Positions 1 through 5,799 of a DNA stretch of 5,827 bases are shown here, piece by piece. The DNA is from Chitinophagaceae bacterium (GTDB lineage: Bacteria; Bacteroidota; Bacteroidia; Chitinophagales; Chitinophagaceae). The translations under genes and the position numbers were made by a program. How positions within the stretch are numbered: position 1 is the stretch's first letter; every line of letters starts with the position of its first letter. The notes beneath the pieces are model-generated. The model worked only from the letters and a program-made list of their open reading frames with translations, was not told the origin of the DNA and searched no databases. The stretch spans positions 1 through 5,827 of the forward strand of contig CANIMM010000203.1 in NCBI GenBank assembly GCA_947468255.1, in the 5' to 3' direction.

Positions 1-159
1 ATGGGGTTGAAAATAACTGGCAACTGCGACTGATAATTTTACCGCTGCAGCGATACCAACAATAAAGGCAATGAGTGAAAAAAGGGCAATGATTAATCCC
101 TTCTTGTATCCCTTGAAAAGGGCAATAACAATAACAATGGCAAAAATGATATCTAACAT
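1..159 (-). CDS. CvpA family membrane protein (N-terminal part, runs off window)
   Basis: The first 53 codons of a gene that continues beyond the left edge. Reading the minus strand from an ATG at 159 gives a hydrophobic helix (about residues 2-14), the short basic turn FKGYKKGL (15-22), then a second hydrophobic segment (about 22-40) with the small-residue stretch GIAAAVKLS. A helix, an F-x-G-x-x-x-G turn and a second helix form the usual start of the CvpA/colicin V production family, small inner-membrane proteins with about four transmembrane helices. In E. coli CvpA is linked to colicin V export and envelope stress; its role in Bacteroidota is not known. The gene starts 61 bases after the yqeY-like stop with no terminator between, so co-transcription is likely. 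No Shine-Dalgarno sequence is seen. A 14-base palindrome (159-172) abuts the start. The family call is good; the total length cannot be seen. Confidence 0.8.
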   Translation of the reverse strand, partial: MLDIIFAIVIVIALFKGYKKGLIIALFSLIAFIVGIAAAVKLSVAVASYFQPH

Positions 160-220
160 AGAAAATTTTCTAATAGGGTGCCATGAGCAACCGGGCGCTA
201 AAATTAATAATATGCCTTAC

Positions 221-673
221 TTACTGACTCAATAATTCCTTTACCAGATTACTAATGGTCTTTCCGTCTGCTACACCCGCCAATTGCTTACTGGCAATAC
301 CCATTACTTTGCCCATATCTGCAGGTGAAGAAGCCCCGGCTTGGGTAATGATTGCTGCAACTGCAGCCTTTATTTCAGCTTCGGAAAGTTGTTTTGGAAG
401 AAATCTTTCTATTACTTCCATTTCTTCTTTCTCTTTCACTGCCAAGTCAGCCCGGCCCTGCTTTTCAAATATTTCAAGTGAATCCTTTCTTTGTTTCATC
501 ATCTTTTGTAAAAACTTCTGTTCGGTAGCTTCGTCGATTTCTCCTCCGGCACCGGGTTCAGTTTTTGCTTTGATGATTTCTGCTTTAATTGCACGCAAAC
601 TGCGAAGTACACCTTCGTTTTTCGCTTTCATGGCGTCTTTCATTTCAGCCATTATTTGTTGTTCTAAAGCCAT
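221..673 (-). CDS. GatB/YqeY domain-containing protein
   Basis: A 150-residue cytosolic protein of normal length for the YqeY family, which resembles the C-terminal tRNA-binding region of GatB, a subunit of the tRNA-dependent amidotransferase. Visible family marks are the N-terminal helix LRSLRAIKAEI (23-33), the helical segment KQRKDSLEIFEKQGRADL (60-77), the ERFLPKQLSE hinge (89-98) leading to the small C-terminal domain, DMGKVMG (119-125), and GVADGKTISNLVKELL (133-148) at the end. It is a stand-alone domain without the GatB catalytic part, so it is not itself an amidotransferase; its exact role is unknown, and tRNA binding is only inferred from the fold. The ATG at 673 has an A-rich leader and no Shine-Dalgarno sequence, as is common in Bacteroidota. 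It lies 119 bases downstream of gldC and 61 bases upstream of the cvpA-like gene. A 143-residue antisense frame over it is a shadow. Confidence 0.93.
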   Translation of the reverse strand: MALEQQIMAEMKDAMKAKNEGVLRSLRAIKAEIIKAKTEPGAGGEIDEATEQKFLQKMMKQRKDSLEIFEKQGRADLAVKEKEEMEVIERFLPKQLSEAEIKAAVAAIITQAGASSPADMGKVMGIASKQLAGVADGKTISNLVKELLSQ

Positions 674-792
674 AATATTTTTTTAATGGTTATTAGCAGA
701 CTGCTTTATTTGCGTTTGCTACAATCTATTGGTGTTATTTGTATAATTTCCTTTTGCAATGTACGTAGCTTAGGGATAAGTCTCGTATACTT

Positions 793-1137
793 TTATTGTT
801 GTTCTTTTAGCTGGATAGCTTTAAACTTTTCAAAAAATGCTTCGGCAAATTTTTTCATATCGTCACTAAGTTCCTGCTGTTGGGTGGCTCTTTTAAAAGT
901 ATCCGCCATGGTCATTAGCATCTGGTAATAAAAATCAGCCATTTCATCCATCATCATATCTTTTGTCCAAAGATCAATGCGCATGGCAGTTTTGTCTGCG
1001 CCATCCCAAAATGCAATGCACATAGCTTTGGCTTTTTGTGCCATATCCGCCGTGCTGTCCGATGCCGTCCAGTTGATTTGTTCAGGTACTTTATTTGGGT
1101 CTAATAGTACGTCAATTTTAATAGTAGATTGGTTCAT
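793..1137 (-). CDS. gldC: Gliding motility protein GldC homologue
   Basis: A 114-residue soluble protein with no signal peptide or membrane segment. It matches the GldC family, found almost only in Bacteroidota: STIKIDVLLD at the start (residues 4-13), KVPEQINWTASD (16-27), RIDLWTKDMMMDEM (53-66) and the helix ADTFKRATQ (78-86), followed by a lysine- and phenylalanine-rich amphipathic tail. In Flavobacterium johnsoniae gldC lies beside gldB, and its loss reduces but does not abolish spreading, so it is an accessory factor. Homologues also occur in non-gliding Bacteroidota, so its presence does not prove that this organism glides. gldB is not adjacent here. The ATG at 1137 starts the family's usual N-terminus. 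Upstream are a candidate -33/-7 promoter (1188-1220) and an 8-base tandem repeat (1143-1182), suggesting independent transcription. The biochemical activity is unknown. Confidence 0.88.
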   Translation of the reverse strand: MNQSTIKIDVLLDPNKVPEQINWTASDSTADMAQKAKAMCIAFWDGADKTAMRIDLWTKDMMMDEMADFYYQMLMTMADTFKRATQQQELSDDMKKFAEAFFEKFKAIQLKEQQ

Positions 1138-1142
1138 ATGTT

Positions 1143-1182
1143 GATTAGCTGATTGGCCAATTAGCGGATTTGATAATATATT
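1143..1182. repeat. Degenerate 8-base tandem repeat in the gldC leader
   Basis: On the plus strand this stretch reads as five consecutive 8-base units: GATTAGCT, GATTGGCC, AATTAGCG, GATTTGAT and AATATATT. The first three fit a consensus of RATTRGCN; the last two are increasingly decayed. The array stops five bases before the gldC ATG and lies downstream of the candidate -7 element, so it would form most of the 5' untranslated leader. Units one to three also form an imperfect inverted repeat centred on ATTGGCCAAT (1152-1161). From memory, AGCTAAT-type intergenic repeats occur in other Bacteroidota genomes, but I cannot verify that here. Function is unknown. Confidence 0.55.
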
Positions 1183-1187
1183 GGGGG

Positions 1188-1220
1188 CAAAGGTAATCTC
1201 TTTACAATGGAAACAGCAAG
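1188..1220 (-). promoter_or_regulatory. Candidate Bacteroidota-type promoter for gldC
   Basis: On the minus strand TACCTTTG (1195-1188) is an exact match to the Bacteroidota -7 element TAnnTTTG. Upstream, after a 21-base spacer, is CTTG (1220-1217), which fits the looser TTG form of the -33 element with the 17-23 base spacing reported for Flavobacterium promoters. Transcription would begin near 1180, giving a leader of roughly 40-45 bases. I found no other exact TAnnTTTG upstream of a gene in this window. The -33 sits inside a small inverted repeat (1212-1225). Confidence 0.5.
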
Positions 1221-1225
1221 CTGTT
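1212..1225. repeat. Small inverted repeat over the gldC -33 element
   Basis: AACAGCAAGCTGTT is an inverted repeat with arms AACAG and CTGTT around a CAAG loop. On the plus strand it is followed by CG and six T residues (1228-1233), giving the look of a weak intrinsic terminator, but no plus-strand gene precedes it. On the minus strand there is no T run after the hairpin, so it would not terminate the glycosyltransferase transcript. It overlaps the proposed -33 of gldC and could be an operator, or chance. Confidence 0.3.
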
Positions 1226-1272
1226 CGTTTTTTCGAAGTGCCTTTTAATAAATGATCAACGATTGATACGGA

Positions 1273-2400
1273 TTATTTTTTGCCTTTTTTATTTTGAGTC
1301 AAAACGGATTTCCACCACTTGGCATTCAGTTTCGCATCCTTAGTTTTATTCATTACTAATTTTCCGCTTTCAATCAATTCGGAGCGGGTAGTCTCCTCCT
1401 TAAAAAGGAGCATCATTTTTTCTGCAATATCCTCAAAATTAGAAGGGTCTGCATATAATACAGCATCCCCAATTTTTTCTTTTATGGCGCCCAACTGACT
1501 GGCAATGATTGGTACTTCGCATTGCATTGCTTGTAAGGGGAAAACGGCAGACCCTGCTGAATGGGCTGGATAAATAAATGCATAAGCTGCGGCAGTGATT
1601 TTAGCCAACTTTGTTTCGGGTAAGCCAATTAATAACTGAACATCCCTTCTGTATTTATAGGTATCGAAAAGTTTATTGAAGGGGTGGTTTGAGCTGAGTG
1701 AGTTGGCTGTAATCACTAGCTGCATATTGCTTTGTTGCCTTGTCTTGAAAAATGAATAAGCTTTCAACAAATTCACTAGATCGTAGCGCGGATTAATTTC
1801 TCCACTGAATAAAAAATATTCTTTTCCATCTGTGTAGGTGTTTTTTATAGTTTCCTTTTCTCCCCAGTATATTGGCTGGTAGGCAGCTGGTGTATTGATA
1901 GAAAAGAGTTTTATTTTATCATCTTTAATGGAGTAATGTTGTTTAATCTCTTTTGCAACAAAATCCGAGGAGGTTACAATCCCATCTGCTATTTTTAAAA
2001 AATCGGGAAGTTGCTTATTGAAAAAATTCCGTTCTTTGCTCGTAAAATGAAGTGGAAATTGCAAGAAAGAAAGGTCGTTCACAAAAACCCATTGAGGTAT
2101 CGAAATGCGTTTCGAGCATGCTATATCCGTATTAATCAATATGGATGCATTGTGTTTTTTAACAATGCCTGGCAAGGTGGAATTAAGCCAATATTTCCAC
2201 ATCCAACTGTTATTTAATAGCGGTGCCGAAATTACGGAAAGGACATTCTTGGAAATATTTTCTAGTTCACCAATCGAGTCCGAACTAATCAAAATAAATT
2301 GATGTTCAGGATGAGCCGCTGCCCCATCGATTAAAAATTGCAAATAAAAATCATTGCTGACTGAATGGGGGTACTGATTTGCATTGATGGCGATAGTCAT
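1273..2400 (-). CDS. GT4-type glycosyltransferase, degenerate active site
   Basis: A 375-residue cytosolic protein with the two-domain GT-B layout of glycosyltransferase family 4. The N-terminal domain starts at MTIAINANQYPHS and contains the acceptor-side loop VFVNDLSFLQFP (105-116) and IVTSSDFVAKEI (141-152). The C-terminal domain runs from FLFSGEINPRYDLVNLLKAY (196-215) through VPIIAS (296-301) and GDAVLYADPSNFEDIA (311-326). Active members pass a sugar from a nucleotide donor to polysaccharide or lipid acceptors. Here the usual His of the HD loop is N108, the Lys of the PRKN motif is Y206, and the two Glu of the E-x7-E motif are A282 and Q290. It may have altered chemistry, be regulatory, or be decaying while still intact as a frame. 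It stands alone: 126 bases follow the CorC-like gene and 135 precede gldC. The ATG at 2400 gives the normal N-terminus. The C-terminus is lysine-rich. Substrate unknown. Confidence 0.82.
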   Translation of the reverse strand: MTIAINANQYPHSVSNDFYLQFLIDGAAAHPEHQFILISSDSIGELENISKNVLSVISAPLLNNSWMWKYWLNSTLPGIVKKHNASILINTDIACSKRISIPQWVFVNDLSFLQFPLHFTSKERNFFNKQLPDFLKIADGIVTSSDFVAKEIKQHYSIKDDKIKLFSINTPAAYQPIYWGEKETIKNTYTDGKEYFLFSGEINPRYDLVNLLKAYSFFKTRQQSNMQLVITANSLSSNHPFNKLFDTYKYRRDVQLLIGLPETKLAKITAAAYAFIYPAHSAGSAVFPLQAMQCEVPIIASQLGAIKEKIGDAVLYADPSNFEDIAEKMMLLFKEETTRSELIESGKLVMNKTKDAKLNAKWWKSVLTQNKKGKK

Positions 2401-2526
2401 TCAGTTAAATAGATTTTATAAAAGTTAAATAATTGTGCAGCTGCTTGTTGATGAAAAGTAATCTTAAATAGATAAATGGGGTTTGACCGTAAACGAATTG
2501 AATCAAGTCAATCAAAGCGCCATTTT

Positions 2527-3807
2527 TTATTTCAGCATTTTCATTTTTACCGTTTCAATTCTAGTATCTGTTACATTTAATATGTCAAATTGGTAATTGC
2601 CGATTGTAAAGGTCTCTTTTTGTTTGGGAATTTGATCTCTATTTTGAATAATGAATCCACTCAGGGTTTCTGTCTCATCACTATCAGGGAATTCAAGTTC
2701 ATATTTTTCAGTGATATAATCAAGTTCTAGCCGACCACTAAAAATGAATTCTTTGGGAGTCAACTGTTTTTCTGTCAATTCTTCGGTATCGTATTCGTCT
2801 CTAATGTCTCCAAAAATCTCTTCCAACAAATCTTCCATCGTTACAATTCCCTCAGTGCCTCCAAACTCATCCACTACCCAGGCAATGCTTTTTCTTTCTT
2901 TGCTAAACTTGGCTATTAGATCAGTTGCACTCATGCTTTCTGGAATGGCGGGAATAGGCAGTAAAATAGCTTGAATATCGATCGGATTTTTGAAGAGGTC
3001 GAGTTGGTGAATGTAGCCAACGATATTGTCTATATTTTTATCAAATACTACTAGCTTACTTAATTTGGTTTGTATGAACCGATCTTTTACCTTTTCAATG
3101 TCGGTATGAATATCCACCCCATCAATTTCTTTTCTAGGCACTAGGCATTCCCTTATTTTTTTTTCACTTAGGGATAGGGCATTTTCAAATAATTCTTTAT
3201 TGATTTCGGTGGCAACTTCTACATCATGATTTTTACTTTGCTGTACAAAATGCTCCATATCAATTTTCGAAAAAACATCCTTTTTTTCATTCAATTTTAC
3301 ATTGAAAATATATTTCAGGATCCATTCTGCAATTTCTACAAAAAAGGTAGCCGTTCCCGAAAACGCCTTGAACATTGAATTTGTTAGATAAGCAATCAAT
3401 CCACTGCTAAGAATGGTTTCGTTTTTGGCCCTAAAATAAGCTTTGAAAACAAATTCGAAAAAGAGTAAGCAAACAGTGGATACAATGGTTTCTATTACCA
3501 AGTGAAAATACGGGTTGTTGATATTCCAGCTATAATCACCAATTTGATTGTGCCATACTCCCGCCATGAAATTGCTCCAAAACAAACCATAGATTACCAG
3601 AATTACATTGAAGCCAATGAGGGTGGTGCCTATAAAACGGGCTGGCTTATCAGCGAAGGCTCCCCATATTTTACCACTATAGGTGCCCTTTTTTTTTCTT
3701 AATTCAATTGATAATTTATTGGCAGACACAAAGGCCATCTCCACTCCCGATAAAAATCCAATCAGAAGTAAAGAAATCAGTATTGCCAAAAGCGCTATCC
3801 AATCCAT
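2527..3807 (-). CDS. CNNM/CBS/CorC-HlyC family membrane protein (hemolysin family)
   Basis: A 426-residue inner-membrane protein of normal length. Domains in order: a CNNM (DUF21) membrane part, residues 1-170, with helices at about 3-26, 58-80 and 102-125 and a further hydrophobic stretch at 135-168; a linker with FSKIDMEHFVQQS (179-191); two CBS repeats, the first after IRECLVPRKEIDGVD (218-232), the second including WVVDEFGGTEGIVTMEDLLEE (310-330); and a C-terminal CorC/HlyC domain (about 352-424) with SGRLELD and ETLSGFI. Family members are tied to magnesium, cobalt or sodium/magnesium transport; the name hemolysin is historical. I chose the ATG at 3807 because MDWIALLAIL is the typical family start. 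The frame extends upstream to a TTG at 3849, but those 14 codons look unlike the family. Gap to gmk is 43 bases, so co-transcription is likely. A run of nine A residues on the coding strand (codons 37-40) could slip. It is not recognisably gldE. Confidence 0.9.
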   Translation of the reverse strand: MDWIALLAILISLLLIGFLSGVEMAFVSANKLSIELRKKKGTYSGKIWGAFADKPARFIGTTLIGFNVILVIYGLFWSNFMAGVWHNQIGDYSWNINNPYFHLVIETIVSTVCLLFFEFVFKAYFRAKNETILSSGLIAYLTNSMFKAFSGTATFFVEIAEWILKYIFNVKLNEKKDVFSKIDMEHFVQQSKNHDVEVATEINKELFENALSLSEKKIRECLVPRKEIDGVDIHTDIEKVKDRFIQTKLSKLVVFDKNIDNIVGYIHQLDLFKNPIDIQAILLPIPAIPESMSATDLIAKFSKERKSIAWVVDEFGGTEGIVTMEDLLEEIFGDIRDEYDTEELTEKQLTPKEFIFSGRLELDYITEKYELEFPDSDETETLSGFIIQNRDQIPKQKETFTIGNYQFDILNVTDTRIETVKMKMLK

Positions 3808-3850
3808 ATGGTAAATGTAATAAAGATCATTGATTTTTGAAGAAAGCAAA

Positions 3851-4423
3851 TTATTGCTGAAGGAAACTTTCTATGATTACGCTTGCCTCGGCACATGCTT
3901 TTTGCAGGTCATCATTGATGATTTGCCGGTCAAAATGGTCCTTAAAAGATATTTCATAGGCAGCTTTATTTATTCTTGCCGCCAGCGAGTCGGAGTTTTC
4001 AGTGCCCCTGCTTTCCAGTCTTTTTTTTAATTCCTGAACGGAGGGTGGCTCTATGAACAAAGTAATGGAGGATTCAGGGTATTGCTGTTTTACATGAATG
4101 GCGCCTTTAACATCAATGTCCAACACCGGTATTTTTCCTTCCTTCCAAATTCGGTGCAATTCACTTTGAAGGGTGCCGTAATATTTTCCTTCATATACCA
4201 TCTCCCATTCTGCAAATTCGTTGTGCTGAATTTTTTGTTTAAAATCATCCTCACTCATAAAATAGTAATCCACTCCATTTTTCTCAGTACCTCTCGGCTC
4301 CCTGGTAGCCGCGGAGATGGAAAAAGCCAGCTGAGGAAACTGTTGCATCAAGTGCCGGGTAATGGAAGTTTTCCCAGAACCTGATGGGGCAGTGATAATG
4401 ATTAACTTATTTTGAATTGCCAC
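3851..4423 (-). CDS. gmk: Guanylate kinase
   Basis: Cytosolic enzyme that phosphorylates GMP with ATP to GDP, essential for guanine nucleotide supply. The 190 residues are a usual length. The P-loop is APSGSGKT (12-19); the first Gly of the textbook motif is Ala, common in this phylum as I recall. The GMP-binding region has SISAATREPRGTEKNG (35-50) with S35, R41 and R44, then E72 and YYGT (81-84) with Y82 and T84, and LDIDVKG (101-107). The lid region is the Arg-bearing LESRGTENSDSLAARI (136-151). Within SISAATR an Ala (39) stands where Thr is more usual, probably harmless. The start is GTG at 4423; upstream in the same frame there is no ATG before the murA stop, and the GTG places the P-loop at the normal distance. 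It lies 27 bases after murA, consistent with one transcript. Confidence 0.97.
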   Translation of the reverse strand: MAIQNKLIIITAPSGSGKTSITRHLMQQFPQLAFSISAATREPRGTEKNGVDYYFMSEDDFKQKIQHNEFAEWEMVYEGKYYGTLQSELHRIWKEGKIPVLDIDVKGAIHVKQQYPESSITLFIEPPSVQELKKRLESRGTENSDSLAARINKAAYEISFKDHFDRQIINDDLQKACAEASVIIESFLQQ

Positions 4424-4450
4424 AAGCTGGATAGTATAAAATTGATTGAA

Positions 4451-5770
4451 TTAAATAGTATTAGAAACGCTGGTTCTTTTTATGTCGGCACCCAGTTTTT
4501 GTAGACGGGTATCGATATTTTGATATCCCCTGTCAATTTGCTCAATATTTTGGATAACGCTATTGCCTTCTGCACTCAATGCAGCTATCAGCAGGGCTAC
4601 ACCGGCACGAATATCGGGACTGCTCATGGTAATTCCCCTTAACTTTTGCTCCCTTTCAAGTCCTATTACTACAGCACGATGGGGATCGCATAAAATAATC
4701 TGGGCTCCCATATCAATTAGTTTGTCTACAAAAAACAGCCGGCTTTCAAACATTTTTTGGTGTATCAGTACGCTGCCTTTTGCCTGAATAGCGGTTACCA
4801 ATACAATACTTAAAAGATCGGGAGTAAAACCTGGCCATGGATGATCGTAAATCGTTAATACACCTCCATCCATGTATTTTTGAATCTCGTATAATTCCTG
4901 TGCGGGTATATGGATATCATCTCCGGGAAAGTTCATTTGAATGCCTAGCTGCTGAAATCTTTCAGGAATGATGCCTAGGTGTTCCACACCTGCATTTTTG
5001 ATAAGAATATCACTTTGCGTCATGGCAGCCAATCCAATAAAGCTGCCTACTTCAATCATATCTGGCAAAATGCGGTGATCAGTACCCCCCAAAAAATCAA
5101 CTCCTGTGATGGTAAGCATGTTGCTTCCAACGCCGGTTATTTTTGCGCCCATCCGATTGAGCATTTTGCAAAGTTGCTGTAGGTAGGGTTCGCAAGCAGC
5201 ATTATAAATAGTGGTGATTCCTGAAGCCATCACCGAAGCCATTAAAATATTGGCAGTACCTGTTACGCTTGGCTCTTCGAGCAGGATATTGGCTCCTTTT
5301 AATTCCTTGGCTGCTAAATAAAAAAATCCATCCGAATTGTATTGAAAGGAAGCACCTAATTTTTCAAAACCTATAATATGGGTATCGAGTCTCCTACGGC
5401 CGATTTTATCTCCACCGGGTTTAGGAATATAGGCTTTTTTAAATCTCGACAACATTGGCCCTGCTAGCATTACAGAACCCCGGAGTTTGCCACTTTTTTT
5501 ATGATAATCCTCACTGCTCAAGTAATCAACATCCACATCATCTGCTTGGAAAGTGCAGCTATTTCTACTGGTTCTGTCAACTTTAACTTTCATTTCTGCC
5601 AATAATTCTATCAGCAGGTTTACATCAATAATATCCGGAATATTATCGATCTGTACTTTTTCTGAAGTAAGCAATACTGCAGAAATAATTTGTAAGGTTT
5701 CGTTCTTAGCCCCCTGGGGAGTAATTTCACCGGAAAGTTTTTTTCCTCCGCAAACTTCAAATGAGCTCAT
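4451..5770 (-). CDS. murA: UDP-N-acetylglucosamine 1-carboxyvinyltransferase (MurA)
   Basis: First committed step of peptidoglycan synthesis in the cytoplasm: transfer of enolpyruvate from phosphoenolpyruvate to UDP-N-acetylglucosamine. The 439 residues cover the whole EPSP-synthase-like fold. Substrate-binding residues matching E. coli MurA are K22 and N23 (GAKN), R126 in the active-site loop, D318 (PGFTPD), R344 (ESRLFF), R388 (SPDIRAG) and R414 (IDRGYQNID). The mobile loop reads PGGDKIGRRRLD (118-129), so D121 replaces the Cys115 of E. coli. Asp at this place keeps activity in other bacteria but prevents covalent attack by fosfomycin, so low sensitivity of the enzyme is expected. The ATG at 5770 gives the standard start. 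Its stop at 4451 is followed 27 bases later by gmk. No clear promoter is visible in the 57 bases upstream; a possible end of an upstream terminator lies at the window edge. Confidence 0.97.
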   Translation of the reverse strand: MSSFEVCGGKKLSGEITPQGAKNETLQIISAVLLTSEKVQIDNIPDIIDVNLLIELLAEMKVKVDRTSRNSCTFQADDVDVDYLSSEDYHKKSGKLRGSVMLAGPMLSRFKKAYIPKPGGDKIGRRRLDTHIIGFEKLGASFQYNSDGFFYLAAKELKGANILLEEPSVTGTANILMASVMASGITTIYNAACEPYLQQLCKMLNRMGAKITGVGSNMLTITGVDFLGGTDHRILPDMIEVGSFIGLAAMTQSDILIKNAGVEHLGIIPERFQQLGIQMNFPGDDIHIPAQELYEIQKYMDGGVLTIYDHPWPGFTPDLLSIVLVTAIQAKGSVLIHQKMFESRLFFVDKLIDMGAQIILCDPHRAVVIGLEREQKLRGITMSSPDIRAGVALLIAALSAEGNSVIQNIEQIDRGYQNIDTRLQKLGADIKRTSVSNTI

Positions 5771-5799
5771 CTTACAGGATCAATTTAAATATGGATGAT

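Noticed and set aside
255..686. A 143-residue plus-strand open frame antisense to the yqeY-like gene
   Set aside because: Its sequence is the mirror of a well-recognised family gene, it resembles no family I know, and it is rich in Ser, Ile and Phe as expected of an antisense shadow.
686..928. An 80-residue plus-strand open frame over the gldC 3' end and the following gap
   Set aside because: Much of it is antisense to gldC, it has no recognisable motif, and no plus-strand promoter or leader supports it.
1255..1267. Hairpin ATCAA-CGA-TTGAT just after the glycosyltransferase stop as a terminator
   Set aside because: The stem is five mostly A-T pairs and there is no T run after it in the direction of transcription.
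2401..2526. A promoter for the glycosyltransferase in the 126-base gap
   Set aside because: The near-matches TACTTTTC and TAACTTTT lack the final G, and neither has a TTG element at 17-23 bases upstream. Nothing else stands out in this gap.
2527..3807. Assignment of the CNNM/CorC protein as GldE, suggested by the nearby gldC
   Set aside because: GldE is a paralogue usually placed near gldD and ssb. The start MDWIALLAIL with GVEMAFVSANKLSIEL fits the general hemolysin-family branch, so a gldE symbol is not supported.
3808..3849. A 14-codon N-terminal extension of the CorC-like protein starting at TTG
   Set aside because: The start would be TTG with no leader signal, the extra residues do not resemble the family, and the ATG at 3807 gives the standard N-terminus directly before the first membrane helix.
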